A DNA stretch of 64,000 nucleotides from an uncultured Collinsella sp. (GCA_902495545.1 CABUXM010000001.1:46198-110197), one strand, 5' to 3'; shown: positions 16,346-28,226, counted from the stretch's first letter. The notes: generated from the letters alone by a model not told the origin. Translations and numbers: made by a program.

Positions 16346-17797
16346 TTACTTTTTGCGGGAATTGGTGAAAGCCATGAGAGCCAGGCCAATAGCCAACCAG
16401 CCGATTACGATGCTCCACTCCACCATGTTGAGGGAGGCGGGAGAGAACGGAATCACGAGCAGGCCGATGATGATGGCGCAGGCAGCGATAGCGAGGCCGA
16501 TGCCAAACTTGCCGCCGGGCACCTCGTAGGGACGAGGCAGGTCGGGCTCGGTGAAGCGCATGCGCAGGCAGGCGAGGGCGACCATGCCGCAGGAGAAGAT
16601 GAAGGCGAGAGCCGACACGTTGGTCAGAGGAATGAGCATGTTCTTGCCCAGGAACGGACCGATGACGGTGATGACGCCCAGAACGACGCAGGCGAGCTTG
16701 GGAGCGCCGGACTTGGGGTCGACCTCGGCGAATTTCTCGGGCAGCTGGCCCTTGCGGCCCATGGCGAGCATGATGCGGCTCGTGGCGCCGTAGAAGGAGT
16801 TCATCGGGCCCATGGGTCCAAGCGTGGCGATGACGAGCATGGCCAGGTACAGGAGCATGTTGATACCCTTAAGGCAGGCAAGCGCGGGAACCGGGCTCTT
16901 AACAAACTCATGCCAGTCGAGGATGGTGCCGAACGAGTAGATGCAGACCATGTAGAAGCCGCCGGCGGCCAGCAGGGCCAGGGAGATGATCTTGCCGAAC
17001 TTGTTCCAGTTGAGGCCCTCGGCTGCTTCCTCAGCCTGCTGAGGAATGGTGTCGAAACCGGCGTAGAAGAACGGAGTCAGAACCAGGACCGACACGATGC
17101 CGGCGAACAGGCTGGCGCCCTCGGTAGCGGCCTTGCCGCCGCCAGCGCCGGTGACCTGGGAGAACACGGGCATGGCATTGTCCGGCGAGCCGGTGAACAG
17201 CGAGACGCCCATGGCGAGCAGCATGCCGCAGAGCAGAGCCTTGGTCAGGAAGGCCTGGAGCTTGGCGGCCGAGCTGGCGCCGCGGAAGTTGAGGAAGATG
17301 ACGTAGGCTGCGAAGCCGAGCGCGATCAGCGTCGGGAACAGGTAAACGTCGGCGCCCAGGATGGTGTAGAGCTTGACGGCGCGCAGCCACTCAAGACCGG
17401 GCAGGCTGCCGAACATCTCGGACACGAGGGTCGAAATGGCGATGGCCTCCCACGGGCACAGGATACCGTTGCCCAGGGCCAAAAGCCAACCGGTGATGTA
17501 GCTCAGCGTACGACCAAAGCTACGATCGACATACTCGACAATGCCGCCCGAGATGGGGATAGCAGCCGTGAGCTCACCGAAAACAGCTCCGACGGGCACG
17601 AGGAAGATTGCACCCAAGAGGAATGCGATCATAGCGGGAACGGGACCGCCGCCCACGACCATCCAGTCGCCGACCTGCAGAACCCAACCGGTACCGATGA
17701 TGGCACCGAAACCGATGGTGAAGAAGTTCCAGAGCGAAAGCGTTTTCTTCATGCCGCCGTTATCCTCGACTGCAACTTCTGCGTTCTTGTCCGCCAT
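16346..17797 (-). CDS. APC-superfamily amino acid permease
   Basis: ATG 17797, behind AGGAGGGG, gives 483 residues with twelve or so membrane helices. The APC signature GFGAIIGTGWVLQVGDWM is at the first helix. Helix 6 is disrupted around FYAGFDTIPQQAEEA, a motif typical of APC carriers, with the substrate-site aromatic nearby. Members import amino acids, amines or small peptides by proton symport or exchange. The following gene on the same strand is the amidohydrolase, so the two probably form one catabolic unit. The 131-bp spacer leaves room for an internal promoter. Confidence 0.88.
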   Translation of the reverse strand: MADKNAEVAVEDNGGMKKTLSLWNFFTIGFGAIIGTGWVLQVGDWMVVGGGPVPAMIAFLLGAIFLVPVGAVFGELTAAIPISGGIVEYVDRSFGRTLSYITGWLLALGNGILCPWEAIAISTLVSEMFGSLPGLEWLRAVKLYTILGADVYLFPTLIALGFAAYVIFLNFRGASSAAKLQAFLTKALLCGMLLAMGVSLFTGSPDNAMPVFSQVTGAGGGKAATEGASLFAGIVSVLVLTPFFYAGFDTIPQQAEEAAEGLNWNKFGKIISLALLAAGGFYMVCIYSFGTILDWHEFVKSPVPALACLKGINMLLYLAMLVIATLGPMGPMNSFYGATSRIMLAMGRKGQLPEKFAEVDPKSGAPKLACVVLGVITVIGPFLGKNMLIPLTNVSALAFIFSCGMVALACLRMRFTEPDLPRPYEVPGGKFGIGLAIAACAIIIGLLVIPFSPASLNMVEWSIVIGWLAIGLALMAFTNSRKK

Positions 17798-18157
17798 TGT
17801 TCCCCTCCTTTCCTTTTTGACGCCCCTTGACGTCACCCCTTGCGCGGTCTGTTTTGCCGCGCTCTTTTATTTCGTGGCTTTAAGATACGGCCTTGGCGCA
17901 GCAGCTCCGCTTGTAGCTCGACCGAAGGCAGAACTGCAAAACGAGCGGCGCCGTTTTTGGGACGAACGGCACGGTTTGCCGCTCATTGTTGCCGCCCGTC
18001 CGACGGGCGTACGCTCATCGGACGCATATAGAGATGTTTTTGAGACCGTGTGTTTTGCGCCTTTCGTACCGTTTACCGAGCTTTTGACGCGCAGACCCAT
18101 TTGTTGCACATCTTTTTTGTAGGATGGACAGGTTATACATGAGACAAGGCGGTACGA
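17798..18157. other. Divergent promoter region
   Basis: This 360-bp stretch lies between the APC gene (minus) and the C39-like gene (plus) and must hold both promoters. GTTATAC at 18131-18137 is a possible -10 for the plus gene, with no good -35. A minus-strand frame without a start codon (about 17840-17970) reads protein-like but lacks any initiation signal. No RNA gene was recognised. Confidence 0.4.
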
Positions 18158-19192
18158 ATGGCATACGGATACAACGACGGCGATCAACGGCGACAAAGCG
18201 TTCGCCTTGCTGGCCGTACCACGCCTACGCCCAGAAATGCCACGAGCAGCAATCCGCAACGCCTCCAAGAGCAACCCAGGCCTTCGTCTCGGCAGCAGGC
18301 AAGCAGAACACGGCAGAGTGGCCGTCTGAGCACGGGCACAAGCGCGCAGCAAGATAGCCGCTTGGGCGCGCGCACTCGACAGCGTCAGGCCGAGGTTCCG
18401 CAACTGCGCCGCAACGGCGCACGTCAGCCCGGCATCCATATCAACCGCTTCTTTTCGCATCCCCAAGGCGGACGCGACGGCAAGCCCTACCGCTCGACAT
18501 CGCACGCGAATGCCCCCGCCCTGCCGGCTCGTCGACTTCGCCTCGCACTGTGCTCTATCCTTACCTGTCTGGTCTTTGTGCTTATGAGCTCCTGTATGTC
18601 CCACGGGTCGGCCGGTCTCGAGCCCACCGCCGAGGATAAGCTGCTCAAGGCCCCCGTCGCACCCGGTTATTCTTTCGCCTTTTCGACCCCACGCTCGCAA
18701 TGGCAAGCCGGCACGATGCCCCATATCTATCAGATCGACCCTGCGTGGTCGGAGCTGCCTTACGCCGGCGGCACCATCCGCCAAAATGCCTGCGGGCCCA
18801 CGTGCCTCACCATGGTCTACATCTTTAAGACGGGACGCACCAATATGACCCCCGTCGATATGTGCGCGCTTTCCGAGGCGGGCAATTACGCCCCCACCGG
18901 CGCAACCGAATGGTCGTTTATGACGAGTGGCGCGTGGCAGTTGGGACTTAACGGAACGGAACTCCATATCGATCGCAGCTCCATCACCCAGGCGCTGCGC
19001 TCGGGAGCACCCGTTATCGCCGCCGTTCGGCCGGGCACCTTTACCAGCGTTGGACACTACATTGTGCTTTACGGTATTGACGACGCCGACCAGATTGGAG
19101 TCTTCGATCCCAACTCGGCCAGCCGCAGCGCCCGCCGCTGGGGCGCCGTAGAGGTCCTTAACGAAGTCGAAGCCATGTGGGCCTACTACTAG
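18158..19192 (+). CDS. Membrane-anchored C39-like cysteine peptidase
   Basis: The 344-residue protein starts with about 120 polar residues rich in Arg, Gln, Ser and Pro. One membrane helix follows (LRLALCSILTCLVFVLMSSC, near 127-146). The extracellular C-terminal half has the papain-like C39_2 motifs: active Cys in RQNACGPTCLTMVY, His in VGHYIVLYGID and Asp/Asn in IGVFDPNSASR. The long basic N-terminus would stay in the cytoplasm. C39_2 proteins cut peptides or act as cell-wall amidase-like enzymes. The gene is monocistronic and faces the carbamate kinase gene. Confidence 0.82.
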   Translation: MAYGYNDGDQRRQSVRLAGRTTPTPRNATSSNPQRLQEQPRPSSRQQASRTRQSGRLSTGTSAQQDSRLGARTRQRQAEVPQLRRNGARQPGIHINRFFSHPQGGRDGKPYRSTSHANAPALPARRLRLALCSILTCLVFVLMSSCMSHGSAGLEPTAEDKLLKAPVAPGYSFAFSTPRSQWQAGTMPHIYQIDPAWSELPYAGGTIRQNACGPTCLTMVYIFKTGRTNMTPVDMCALSEAGNYAPTGATEWSFMTSGAWQLGLNGTELHIDRSSITQALRSGAPVIAAVRPGTFTSVGHYIVLYGIDDADQIGVFDPNSASRSARRWGAVEVLNEVEAMWAYY

Positions 19193-19302
19193 TCATTGGG
19201 GACAGACTTAAATGAGTGGTCGTTGGGGACAGCCTTTAAGGACTGTCCCAAGCTGCCGGCAGGAAAGGAACGTCCCCAAGTGCCGGGTTCCCAATGACTA
19301 GG
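19192..19302. repeat. REP-like palindromic repeat unit, copy 1
   Basis: TAGTCATTGGG (19192-19202) and CCCAATGACTA (19292-19302) are an exact inverted repeat around a 90-base middle. The middle contains GGGGACAG motifs and GCCGGCAGGAAAGGAACGTC. The latter phrase recurs at about 27757-27780 (GCCGGCAGAAAAGGAACGCC), so this is a dispersed repeat. It also covers the stop of the C39-like gene. Confidence 0.65.
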
Positions 19303-19311
19303 TGAATAGCA

Positions 19312-19343
19312 AAAGTCCCGCAGTCGGAGCGGACCGCGGGACT
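19312..19343 (-). terminator. Terminator of carbamate kinase
   Basis: On the minus strand GTCCCGC and GCGGGAC pair across a 14-base loop and are followed by TTTT, 65 bp past the stop at 19409. Confidence 0.75.
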
Positions 19344-19408
19344 CATGAAGAGAGGCTAGTTTGTGGGCGCCTTGCCTGGCGCCCACGAGAGAGGCAATGG
19401 AGTAGAGG

Positions 19409-20371
19409 CTACTCGTGGATGCGGGTACCGGAGAGGCCGGCCATGGTCTCGGCGGCCTTGTCCAGGGCGCCGATGATGCAGGTGCGGCCCTTGCGGGAAC
19501 GGGCGAACTTGATGGCGGCGCGGACCTTGGGCTCCATGGAACCCTTGCCGAACTGGCCCTCGTCGGCCAGGCGCTCGGCCTCGTCGGCGGTGATGTCCTC
19601 GAGCTCCTCCTGGTTGGGCTTGCCAAAGTTGATGGCGACATGCTCAACGGCGGTCAGCAGGAACAGAACGTCGGCGTCGCAGTCCTCGGCCAGCAGCTCG
19701 CCGCCCAGGTCCTTGTCGATGACGGCGGGAACGCCCTTGTAGCAGCCCTTGTTCTCGTAGTCGCGGACGACGGGGATGCCGCCGCCACCGCAGGCGATGA
19801 CGATGAACTCGTTGTCGAGCAGGTTAAGGATGGAATCAGCCTCGACGATCTTCTTGGGATCGGGGGAAGCGACAACGCGACGCCAGCCGCGGCCGGAATC
19901 CTCGACGAAGACCTTGGAAGGATCCTCGGCCATGAACTCCTTGGCCTGCTCCTCGGTGTAGAAGGGGCCAATCGGCTTGGTCGGGTTCTTGAACGCGGGA
20001 TCGTCCGGGTCGCACTCGATCTGGGTGACGACAGTTGCGGCGTGCCAACGCTTATAGCGCTTGTGCATCTCGCGACCGATGCCCTGCTGCAGGTGATAGC
20101 CGATGTAGCCCTGGGACATGGCGCCGCACTCGGGCAGCGGCATCTCGGGGGTGCCGATGGCGTCGTGGGCGGCGGCGAAGGCGTTCTGGATCATGCCGAC
20201 CTGCGGACCGTTGCCGTGGGTGATGATGATTTCGTTACCCTGCTCAATCAGGCCGAGAAGGGCGTGAGCGGTGTTGCTCACGGCCTCGATCTGCTCAACG
20301 GGGTTGTTGCCGAGGGCGTTGCCGCCAAGGGCGACGACAATACGATCGGGCTTGCCAAGAGGCTTAGACAT
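19409..20371 (-). CDS. arcC: Carbamate kinase
   Basis: ATG 20371, with AAAGGATT upstream, gives 320 residues. The amino-acid-kinase fold is clear: IVVALGGNALG at the N-terminus, ITHGNGPQVGMIQ, CGAMSQGYIGYHLQQ, VIACGGGGIPVV and the nucleotide-site DKDLGGELLAEDCDADVLFLLT. The enzyme makes ATP from carbamoyl phosphate and ADP, the last step of arginine deiminase, agmatine or allantoin/oxamate routes. No arginine deiminase or ornithine transcarbamylase lies within the window. The neighbours (amidohydrolase, APC permease, DUF3830) raise the possibility of a ureide-type substrate. Confidence 0.95.
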   Translation of the reverse strand: MSKPLGKPDRIVVALGGNALGNNPVEQIEAVSNTAHALLGLIEQGNEIIITHGNGPQVGMIQNAFAAAHDAIGTPEMPLPECGAMSQGYIGYHLQQGIGREMHKRYKRWHAATVVTQIECDPDDPAFKNPTKPIGPFYTEEQAKEFMAEDPSKVFVEDSGRGWRRVVASPDPKKIVEADSILNLLDNEFIVIACGGGGIPVVRDYENKGCYKGVPAVIDKDLGGELLAEDCDADVLFLLTAVEHVAINFGKPNQEELEDITADEAERLADEGQFGKGSMEPKVRAAIKFARSRKGRTCIIGALDKAAETMAGLSGTRIHE

Positions 20372-20973
20372 TGCTGGAATCCTTTCTGTAAAAGGCCTAC
20401 AACCCATTAATAACCCGCGCCCGTGCAATACGCGAGTTTATTAAGGTTTATATTCTCTTTATCGCTCATTTTATTCATTTTGAAAATAGTTGAACGGTGA
20501 ACGGTCGTTTTTATCCGCTCAGCGTACAGAACCCCAGCTCAGATATGTTTACGCCATTTACGTGCGACTTTATTTTAATAGAGCAGGGATTAGACCAGAT
20601 TATGCAAACTGTATCTTTGCTAAACACAAAACAGGCAGCGTAGTATCTTACTCGCACTATACGAGATTCTATGCACTTATTGGACGAGTATGCAGCCCTG
20701 CAATAACATGGCGTTTTTCATCCAACTTAAGGAATAGACGAGTGCCTTTGCCGCGCGTCGGCCGGTAGCCGGCGAGCCGTCTCGTCGGTTGCCGCTTCCA
20801 GAAAATCAAAAACTGATATTGCGCGCGCAATTGCTGCATGGTACTTTAGCGAAGAACAGCGCGGGCTGGGGCGACAGAGATTTGTCGTGAAGTTTGGGTT
20901 CGGCGACCCCGCTGCTGTCTTCTCCTTATCCGCCAGCGAACCCCTTGAGCGACGGATTGAGGAGGTCCTTACT
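20372..20973. other. AT-rich intergenic stretch, 600 bp
   Basis: Between arcC (minus) and the DUF3830 gene (plus) the base composition drops clearly in 20430-20720. Several AT-rich -10-like sequences occur (for example TATAAA on the minus strand near 20447), but no firm promoter or gene was identified. The imperfect palindrome CTCGCACTATACGAG (20651-20665) may be an operator. The open frame that extends upstream of 20974 lacks a ribosome site. Confidence 0.35.
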
Positions 20974-21390
20974 ATGACAAAAATGCTCAAGATCACGCTG
21001 AATGGCGAGACGTTTCTCGCCGACATGCTCTGGGACAAGGCTCCCGAGGCATGCAAGCTGTTCGAATCATCCTGTCCAGTCGAGTCACGTATCTTTTCGG
21101 CCAAGATCTGCGATGCCGAGGTGACGTATCCTGTCTCGGGCCCCATCGCCAATTACGAGCACATCGAGAACCCCGTCTTTCACGAGCCGGCGGGCGCCGT
21201 GAGCTGGTATGGCGGCTGGTCGTCAATTTGCATCTTCTTTGACGTGTGCGAGCCCTTTGGCACCTGCAACATGTTCGCCCGCATCTGCGAAGCCGACCGC
21301 GAGCGCTTTGCCGCTGCCTGCCGCAATGTCTGGGATAACCAGGGTATGTACATCAAAAACGAAATCGTCGAGATCGAAACGGAGGCCTAA
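20974..21390 (+). CDS. DUF3830-like (cyclophilin-like fold) protein
   Basis: ATG 20974 follows GAGGAGGTCC; the frame is open further upstream but the start is set by this site. The product has 138 residues. The pattern FLADMLWDKAPEACKLFE, then a small beta-rich section (SRIFSAKICDAEVTYPV, GAVSWYGGWSSICIFFDVC) and a C-terminal helix (RFAAACRNVWDNQGM) fit the DUF3830 cyclophilin-like fold. Homologues accompany hydantoinase and other amide-hydrolysing gene sets, but their reaction is unknown. The next gene starts 3 bp after its stop. Confidence 0.65.
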   Translation: MTKMLKITLNGETFLADMLWDKAPEACKLFESSCPVESRIFSAKICDAEVTYPVSGPIANYEHIENPVFHEPAGAVSWYGGWSSICIFFDVCEPFGTCNMFARICEADRERFAAACRNVWDNQGMYIKNEIVEIETEA

Positions 21391-21392
21391 AG

Positions 21393-21917
21393 ATGATGGA
21401 TATCAACACCCTGCTCGCACTCGACCTTGCCGAGTACACCACTGCACTTGAGGCCCTCGCCGATCAAATGATGCTCGAGGAACCGCGCGATATCGACTAC
21501 ATGCGCCGCCGCAAGCTCGACACCGGCCGCGAATTCGCCGTCTGGAACTTCACCGTCGGCTACTGCATGAACGCAGCCGACGCCCTCTCCCTCCTGCGAG
21601 CCCAGGCCAACGAAAATGCCAACGACGGCACCGCCGACCTCGCAACGATCAACAACAGCGCCGCGCGCCTATGCGACTGGTTCTCGGGCGCCTTCGACGT
21701 CACCGGCAAAATGGATGACACCACGGCAATCCTCGCCCACAGCCGTGACCTCTACGCCCAGGTCGAGACTCACGAACAGTTCGCTGCCCTCACCCGCGCC
21801 ACCGAGCGCTATCTGGTCCAGCTCCAATTTTGGGTCGACCGCCAGATTCCCTGGCCGGCTATTAGCGACCTCGTCCACGGCTACCGCCTACGCACAGAGA
21901 GCGGCGAGACAAGGTAA
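21393..21917 (+). CDS. Unknown protein co-transcribed with the DUF3830 gene
   Basis: The 174-residue soluble protein is mostly helical, with MMLEEPRDIDYMRRRKLDTG, VGYCMNAADALSLL and a C-terminal WVDRQIPWPAISDLVHGYRL segment. The start is at 21393, seven bases after GGAGG in the end of the previous gene; an in-frame ATG also follows at 21396. No family was recognised. The tight coupling suggests that it works with the DUF3830 protein. Confidence 0.7.
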   Translation: MMDINTLLALDLAEYTTALEALADQMMLEEPRDIDYMRRRKLDTGREFAVWNFTVGYCMNAADALSLLRAQANENANDGTADLATINNSAARLCDWFSGAFDVTGKMDDTTAILAHSRDLYAQVETHEQFAALTRATERYLVQLQFWVDRQIPWPAISDLVHGYRLRTESGETR

Positions 21918-21972
21918 CCAAGCAAGCAGCACCGACAACATCCCACCATCGAGATCCAAAGTAAGAATCAGA

Positions 21973-22006
21973 GGGCTGGAGACGCACCCAACAGCGTCCC
22001 CAGCCC
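21973..22006 (+). terminator. Hairpin after the DUF3830 operon
   Basis: GGGCTGG-GACGC pairs with GCGTC-CCAGCCC, with one mismatch and an 8-base loop. There is no T run, so it may be a Rho-dependent or 3'-protecting hairpin. Confidence 0.4.
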
Positions 22007-22060
22007 CTTCGCAAAGTAGAGCACTGTTTCAGTGGCTTTGAGACCTATTCGAACCTTTGC

Positions 22061-22147
22061 TATCTCCAAATTTTTGTATATTTACGACATTATTATCTGC
22101 CAATTTTTGTATGATTTTAGGCGATTTTATCTGTCAATTTTTGTCAT
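22061..22147 (+). repeat. Three direct repeats upstream of an AAA/DUF4143 ATPase gene
   Basis: TATCTCCAAATTTTTGTATA (22061), TATCTGCCAATTTTTGTATG (22094) and TATCTGTCAATTTTTGTCAT (22128) are spaced 33 and 34 bp apart. The last ends 11 bases before the ATG. Their period matches that of the triple repeat at 59780-59864. Confidence 0.85.
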
Positions 22148-22158
22148 TTGGGGGTTTA

Positions 22159-23520
22159 ATGCTACGCCGTAAGGTCACTGATAGGCTTTTGAGCTGGAAG
22201 AATAACTCCAATAAGGCATTACTTGTTACTGGTGCGCGTCAGATTGGCAAGAGCTATGCGATTCGCGCGTTTGGAAAAAGCAACTACGCATCGTATTTTG
22301 AGTTCAATTTACTTCTCGATGTCGAGGCAAGGAATGTGCTTGTTGGCGCAAAGAACTCCGTTGACTTTATCAACCGCGTAGCCCTTCTTGCGGATGCGCC
22401 GCTTGTTGAGGGCAATACGCTTGTCTTTGTCGATGAGATTCAGGAGTATCCGCAGATCGTTACCCTCATGAAGGCGTTGGTCGAGGATGGGCGCTTTAGC
22501 TATGTCTTCTCGGGGTCTATGCTTGGGACTGAGTTTAAGGGGATCTCTTCTTTTCCGGTGGGGTATGTAGAGCACATTGTTATGCGCCCGATGGATTTTG
22601 AAGAGTTTTGTTGGGCAAACAGCGTTAGCGAGAATGTGCTTGCAGGCATTCGCAGCTGCCTTGTCGAGAAACATCCTGTCGAAAACTATATTCATGAGGC
22701 GATGCTCAAGAACTATAGAGCTTATATCGTTTGCGGCGGCATGCCGGAGGTCGTTCAGAATTATATTGATTCGGGTTATTCGCTCGTGAGCACACGTGAG
22801 CTTCAAACTCAGCTGGTCGATCAGTACAAAAGCGATATCTCAAAATATGCATCGACTCGAGCGTTTAACGTTCGGTCGATTTTTGAGCAAATTCCCGTTC
22901 AGCTTGAGGCGGAGTCTCATCGCTTTGTTGTTTCGTCTCTGGGTGAGGGAGCTCGCCTTAAAAAATATGAGCAGGATTTCCTGTGGCTTGTTAACGCAGG
23001 CGTTGGATTGATGGTCGCCAGGGTGACGGAGCCACGGAGTCCTCTCAAGAGGACGGAGAAAACGACAGCCTTCAAACTATACGAGTCTGATACAGGCATG
23101 CTCGCATCGCGATACCCCGGCAGCACTGCACGCGCTGTCTATCTTGATATGAAAACTCCCAACCTTGGTGGTCTCTATGAGAACGTGGTCGCGCAGGAAC
23201 TCGTTGCCCTCGGGGCGGATGCATGGTACTACCAAACGCGTGAGGTCGGTGAAGTTGACTTTGTGATCGAAGGCGCCCACGGGCATGTTGTCCCAATCGA
23301 GGTCAAATCGGGCAAGAAAGTTCGAGCGCATGCGGCCCTCGATCGCCTGATGAGTGTGGGCGAGTATAAAATTCCCGAGGCCGTTGTACTGAGCCACGAG
23401 AACCTCAGCAAAGAGGGCAAGGTTCTGTATGTTCCAATCTACATGACGTTTTGTCTCGATGAGTTTATGGAAAAGGATGACCCCAATAACGATTTCTCGT
23501 TCGCGCCCATATCTCTCTAG
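22159..23520 (+). CDS. AAA-family ATPase with DUF4143 domain
   Basis: ATG 22159 (GGGGG nearby) starts a 453-residue protein. The N-terminal AAA_14 domain has the Walker A GARQIGKSY (25-33) and Walker B NTLVFVDEIQEYP, with a sensor-like YVFSGSML. The C-terminal DUF4143/PD-(D/E)XK-like domain has GLYENVVAQELVALG, then VGEVDFVIE and PIEVKSGKK, which carries the D...ExK pattern of the restriction-like fold. Such proteins are common in gut bacteria in variable copy number; their role is unknown and sometimes linked to defence or mobile DNA. Three direct repeats lie just upstream. It is AT-richer than its neighbours. Confidence 0.88.
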   Translation: MLRRKVTDRLLSWKNNSNKALLVTGARQIGKSYAIRAFGKSNYASYFEFNLLLDVEARNVLVGAKNSVDFINRVALLADAPLVEGNTLVFVDEIQEYPQIVTLMKALVEDGRFSYVFSGSMLGTEFKGISSFPVGYVEHIVMRPMDFEEFCWANSVSENVLAGIRSCLVEKHPVENYIHEAMLKNYRAYIVCGGMPEVVQNYIDSGYSLVSTRELQTQLVDQYKSDISKYASTRAFNVRSIFEQIPVQLEAESHRFVVSSLGEGARLKKYEQDFLWLVNAGVGLMVARVTEPRSPLKRTEKTTAFKLYESDTGMLASRYPGSTARAVYLDMKTPNLGGLYENVVAQELVALGADAWYYQTREVGEVDFVIEGAHGHVVPIEVKSGKKVRAHAALDRLMSVGEYKIPEAVVLSHENLSKEGKVLYVPIYMTFCLDEFMEKDDPNNDFSFAPISL

Positions 23521-23667
23521 CCATTTGAATCCGCAATCCAGCCCCGTCCCCTATCCATCCCCAAAGTGGCGCGCCTTTCGCGGCAAAGCCGCGAAACAGC
23601 GACCGGGACAAAAGGCCCCCACAACCACGTCCTTCATTCAGCCACACAATCCGAGGACGTAGTCGTA

Positions 23668-23792
23668 GCAGGATCTGAGGGCTGACCTTCGCGGACACTC
23701 CGCAGGACGAAAGAACCCCCGCCGCACGTAGTGCGCAGCGGGGGTTCTTTCATGTCCGAGGACGTCCGCGAAGGTCAGCCCTCAGATCCTGC
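23668..23792. repeat. Long inverted-repeat element downstream of nifJ
   Basis: Arms 23668-23696 and 23764-23792 form a perfect 29-base inverted repeat around an internal hairpin. Short asymmetric segments (ACTCCGCAGGACG and CATGTCCGAGGAC) separate the arms from the inner stem. The plan matches the element at 5911-6053. Confidence 0.85.
23710..23750. terminator. Inner hairpin, probable bidirectional terminator
   Basis: AAAGAACCCCCGC pairs perfectly with GCGGGGGTTCTTT (13 bp). The A and T runs at its base let it work on both strands, between the convergent AAA and nifJ genes. The loop contains a further GCAC-GTA-GTGC hairpin. Confidence 0.7.
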
Positions 23793-23802
23793 GGTGGGAG
23801 AC

Positions 23803-27342
<3,540 letters not shown>

Positions 27343-27629
27343 ATACCCCTCTCCTCTCATATAGGTATACAGGCCCCGGCGATCGCCGGGATGTTGGCGT
27401 GATGGGATTTTCGCTGTTGCTTCCAATCATCTGGCAGGCAGACTGAGCAGCAGGTACATGGCGTGGAGAGAAGGCATGCCAAGGCGAGGAGGGCTGCACG
27501 CGCTCCACAGGCCCAGCTACCCGTCTTGCACATGACCGAGCGCCGCAAAGGCCGCATGCCGGATGCTCCCGGGCACGCCCCGGCGATGGGAAGCGCCCGC
27601 AACGGAAATCCGCATGCGGGTTTATTGTA
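27343..27629 (-). promoter_or_regulatory. nifJ promoter and long structured leader
   Basis: TACAAT (27629-27624, minus strand) is a good -10 candidate but has no clear -35; TTGACG lies too close. If it is used, the leader is about 275 bases long. It contains several GC-rich palindromes, including CCCGGCGATCGCCGGG (27374-27389) shortly upstream of the ribosome site. No known riboswitch was recognised. Confidence 0.35.
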
Positions 27630-27726
27630 CCCCGCCGTCAAGTGTAATTTCGGCAAATATAGGCGGGCGGTAAAGGTTTACCTCGGGTGACCGCCAAGGG
27701 CCAAAATGGCCCCTCCATCCCCAGGC

Positions 27727-27792
27727 GACCGGCTCTGGAGCGCCAAGGAGTGTCCCCAGCCGGCAGAAAAGGAACGCCCCTATCTGCCGGCT
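27727..27792. repeat. REP-like repeat unit, copy 2
   Basis: AGCCGGCAGA (27759-27768) and TCTGCCGGCT (27783-27792) form an inverted repeat around AAAGGAACGCCCCTA, preceded by GTGTCCCC. The phrase GCCGGCAGAAAAGGAACGCC is nearly the same as one inside 19192-19302. Confidence 0.55.
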
Positions 27793-28226
27793 AGAGAGCA
27801 CCGAAGAGGATGGCGTAGGTAGTGGATTCGCCGAGCTTGAGCTCGTCGCCGGGATTGAGTTGGGCGGAACGGCCGGGCTCGACCTGAATGCAGACGCGCG
27901 TGGCCCCGTTTACCACCACAGTTCCGTTGGTGGACGACAAGTCCTCGACGTGCCAGATATTTTGAGCATCGCACCAGATATGGGCATGGCGGGCCGAGAC
28001 ATCGTCGCCGACGTCGTCGGTGATGCCGCCCTCCCCCGTTGCCAGCGCGCCGATCTCAACGCCTTCCTCACTCGGCTGAATCCAGCGCGGGACGCTCACC
28101 ACGTAGCCGTTTTGCACGCACAGCAGTCCCAGCGGATGCGCCGGCGCGACCTCGTGCTCGCCCGCGACCGAAGATGTGCTCAGCGAGCGCGGCGTCGACG
28201 TGTCGCCGCCACGGGTCGCATGAGCG
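27789..28226. repeat. Left copy of the ~436-bp direct repeat flanking the RiPP island
   Basis: This segment and 33592-34026 are direct repeats (438 and 435 bp) that share both edges, GGCTAGAGAG on the left and CATGAGCG/CGTGTGCG on the right. They bracket about 5.4 kb of AT-richer DNA. Confidence 0.8.
27791..28226 (-). pseudogene. Displaced 3' fragment of an FHA-domain gene
   Basis: The last ~145 codons of the FHA gene at 33594-34532 are repeated here, including DDVSARHAHIWC, VEDLSSTNGTVVVNG and the identical C-terminus TYAILFGAL. Similarity stops at about 28226, where the open frame runs into unrelated sequence with no ribosome site. The protein segments differ at roughly one residue in ten, with one extra Asp codon here. 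I read it as the original 3' end cut off by insertion of the RiPP island, or a duplicated end carried by the island. Confidence 0.8.

Noticed and set aside
17867..19057. 396-codon open frame on the minus strand
   Set aside because: It lies opposite the C39-like gene, whose catalytic motifs are intact, and its low-complexity Arg/Gly content is typical of an antisense frame in GC-rich DNA.
20727..21152. 141-codon minus-strand frame across the DUF3830 start
   Set aside because: It overlaps the well-supported plus-strand start at 20974 with its strong ribosome site, and has no recognisable pattern.
27343..27629. Cobalamin, TPP or other known riboswitch before nifJ
   Set aside because: I looked for the conserved boxes of common riboswitches and did not find them.
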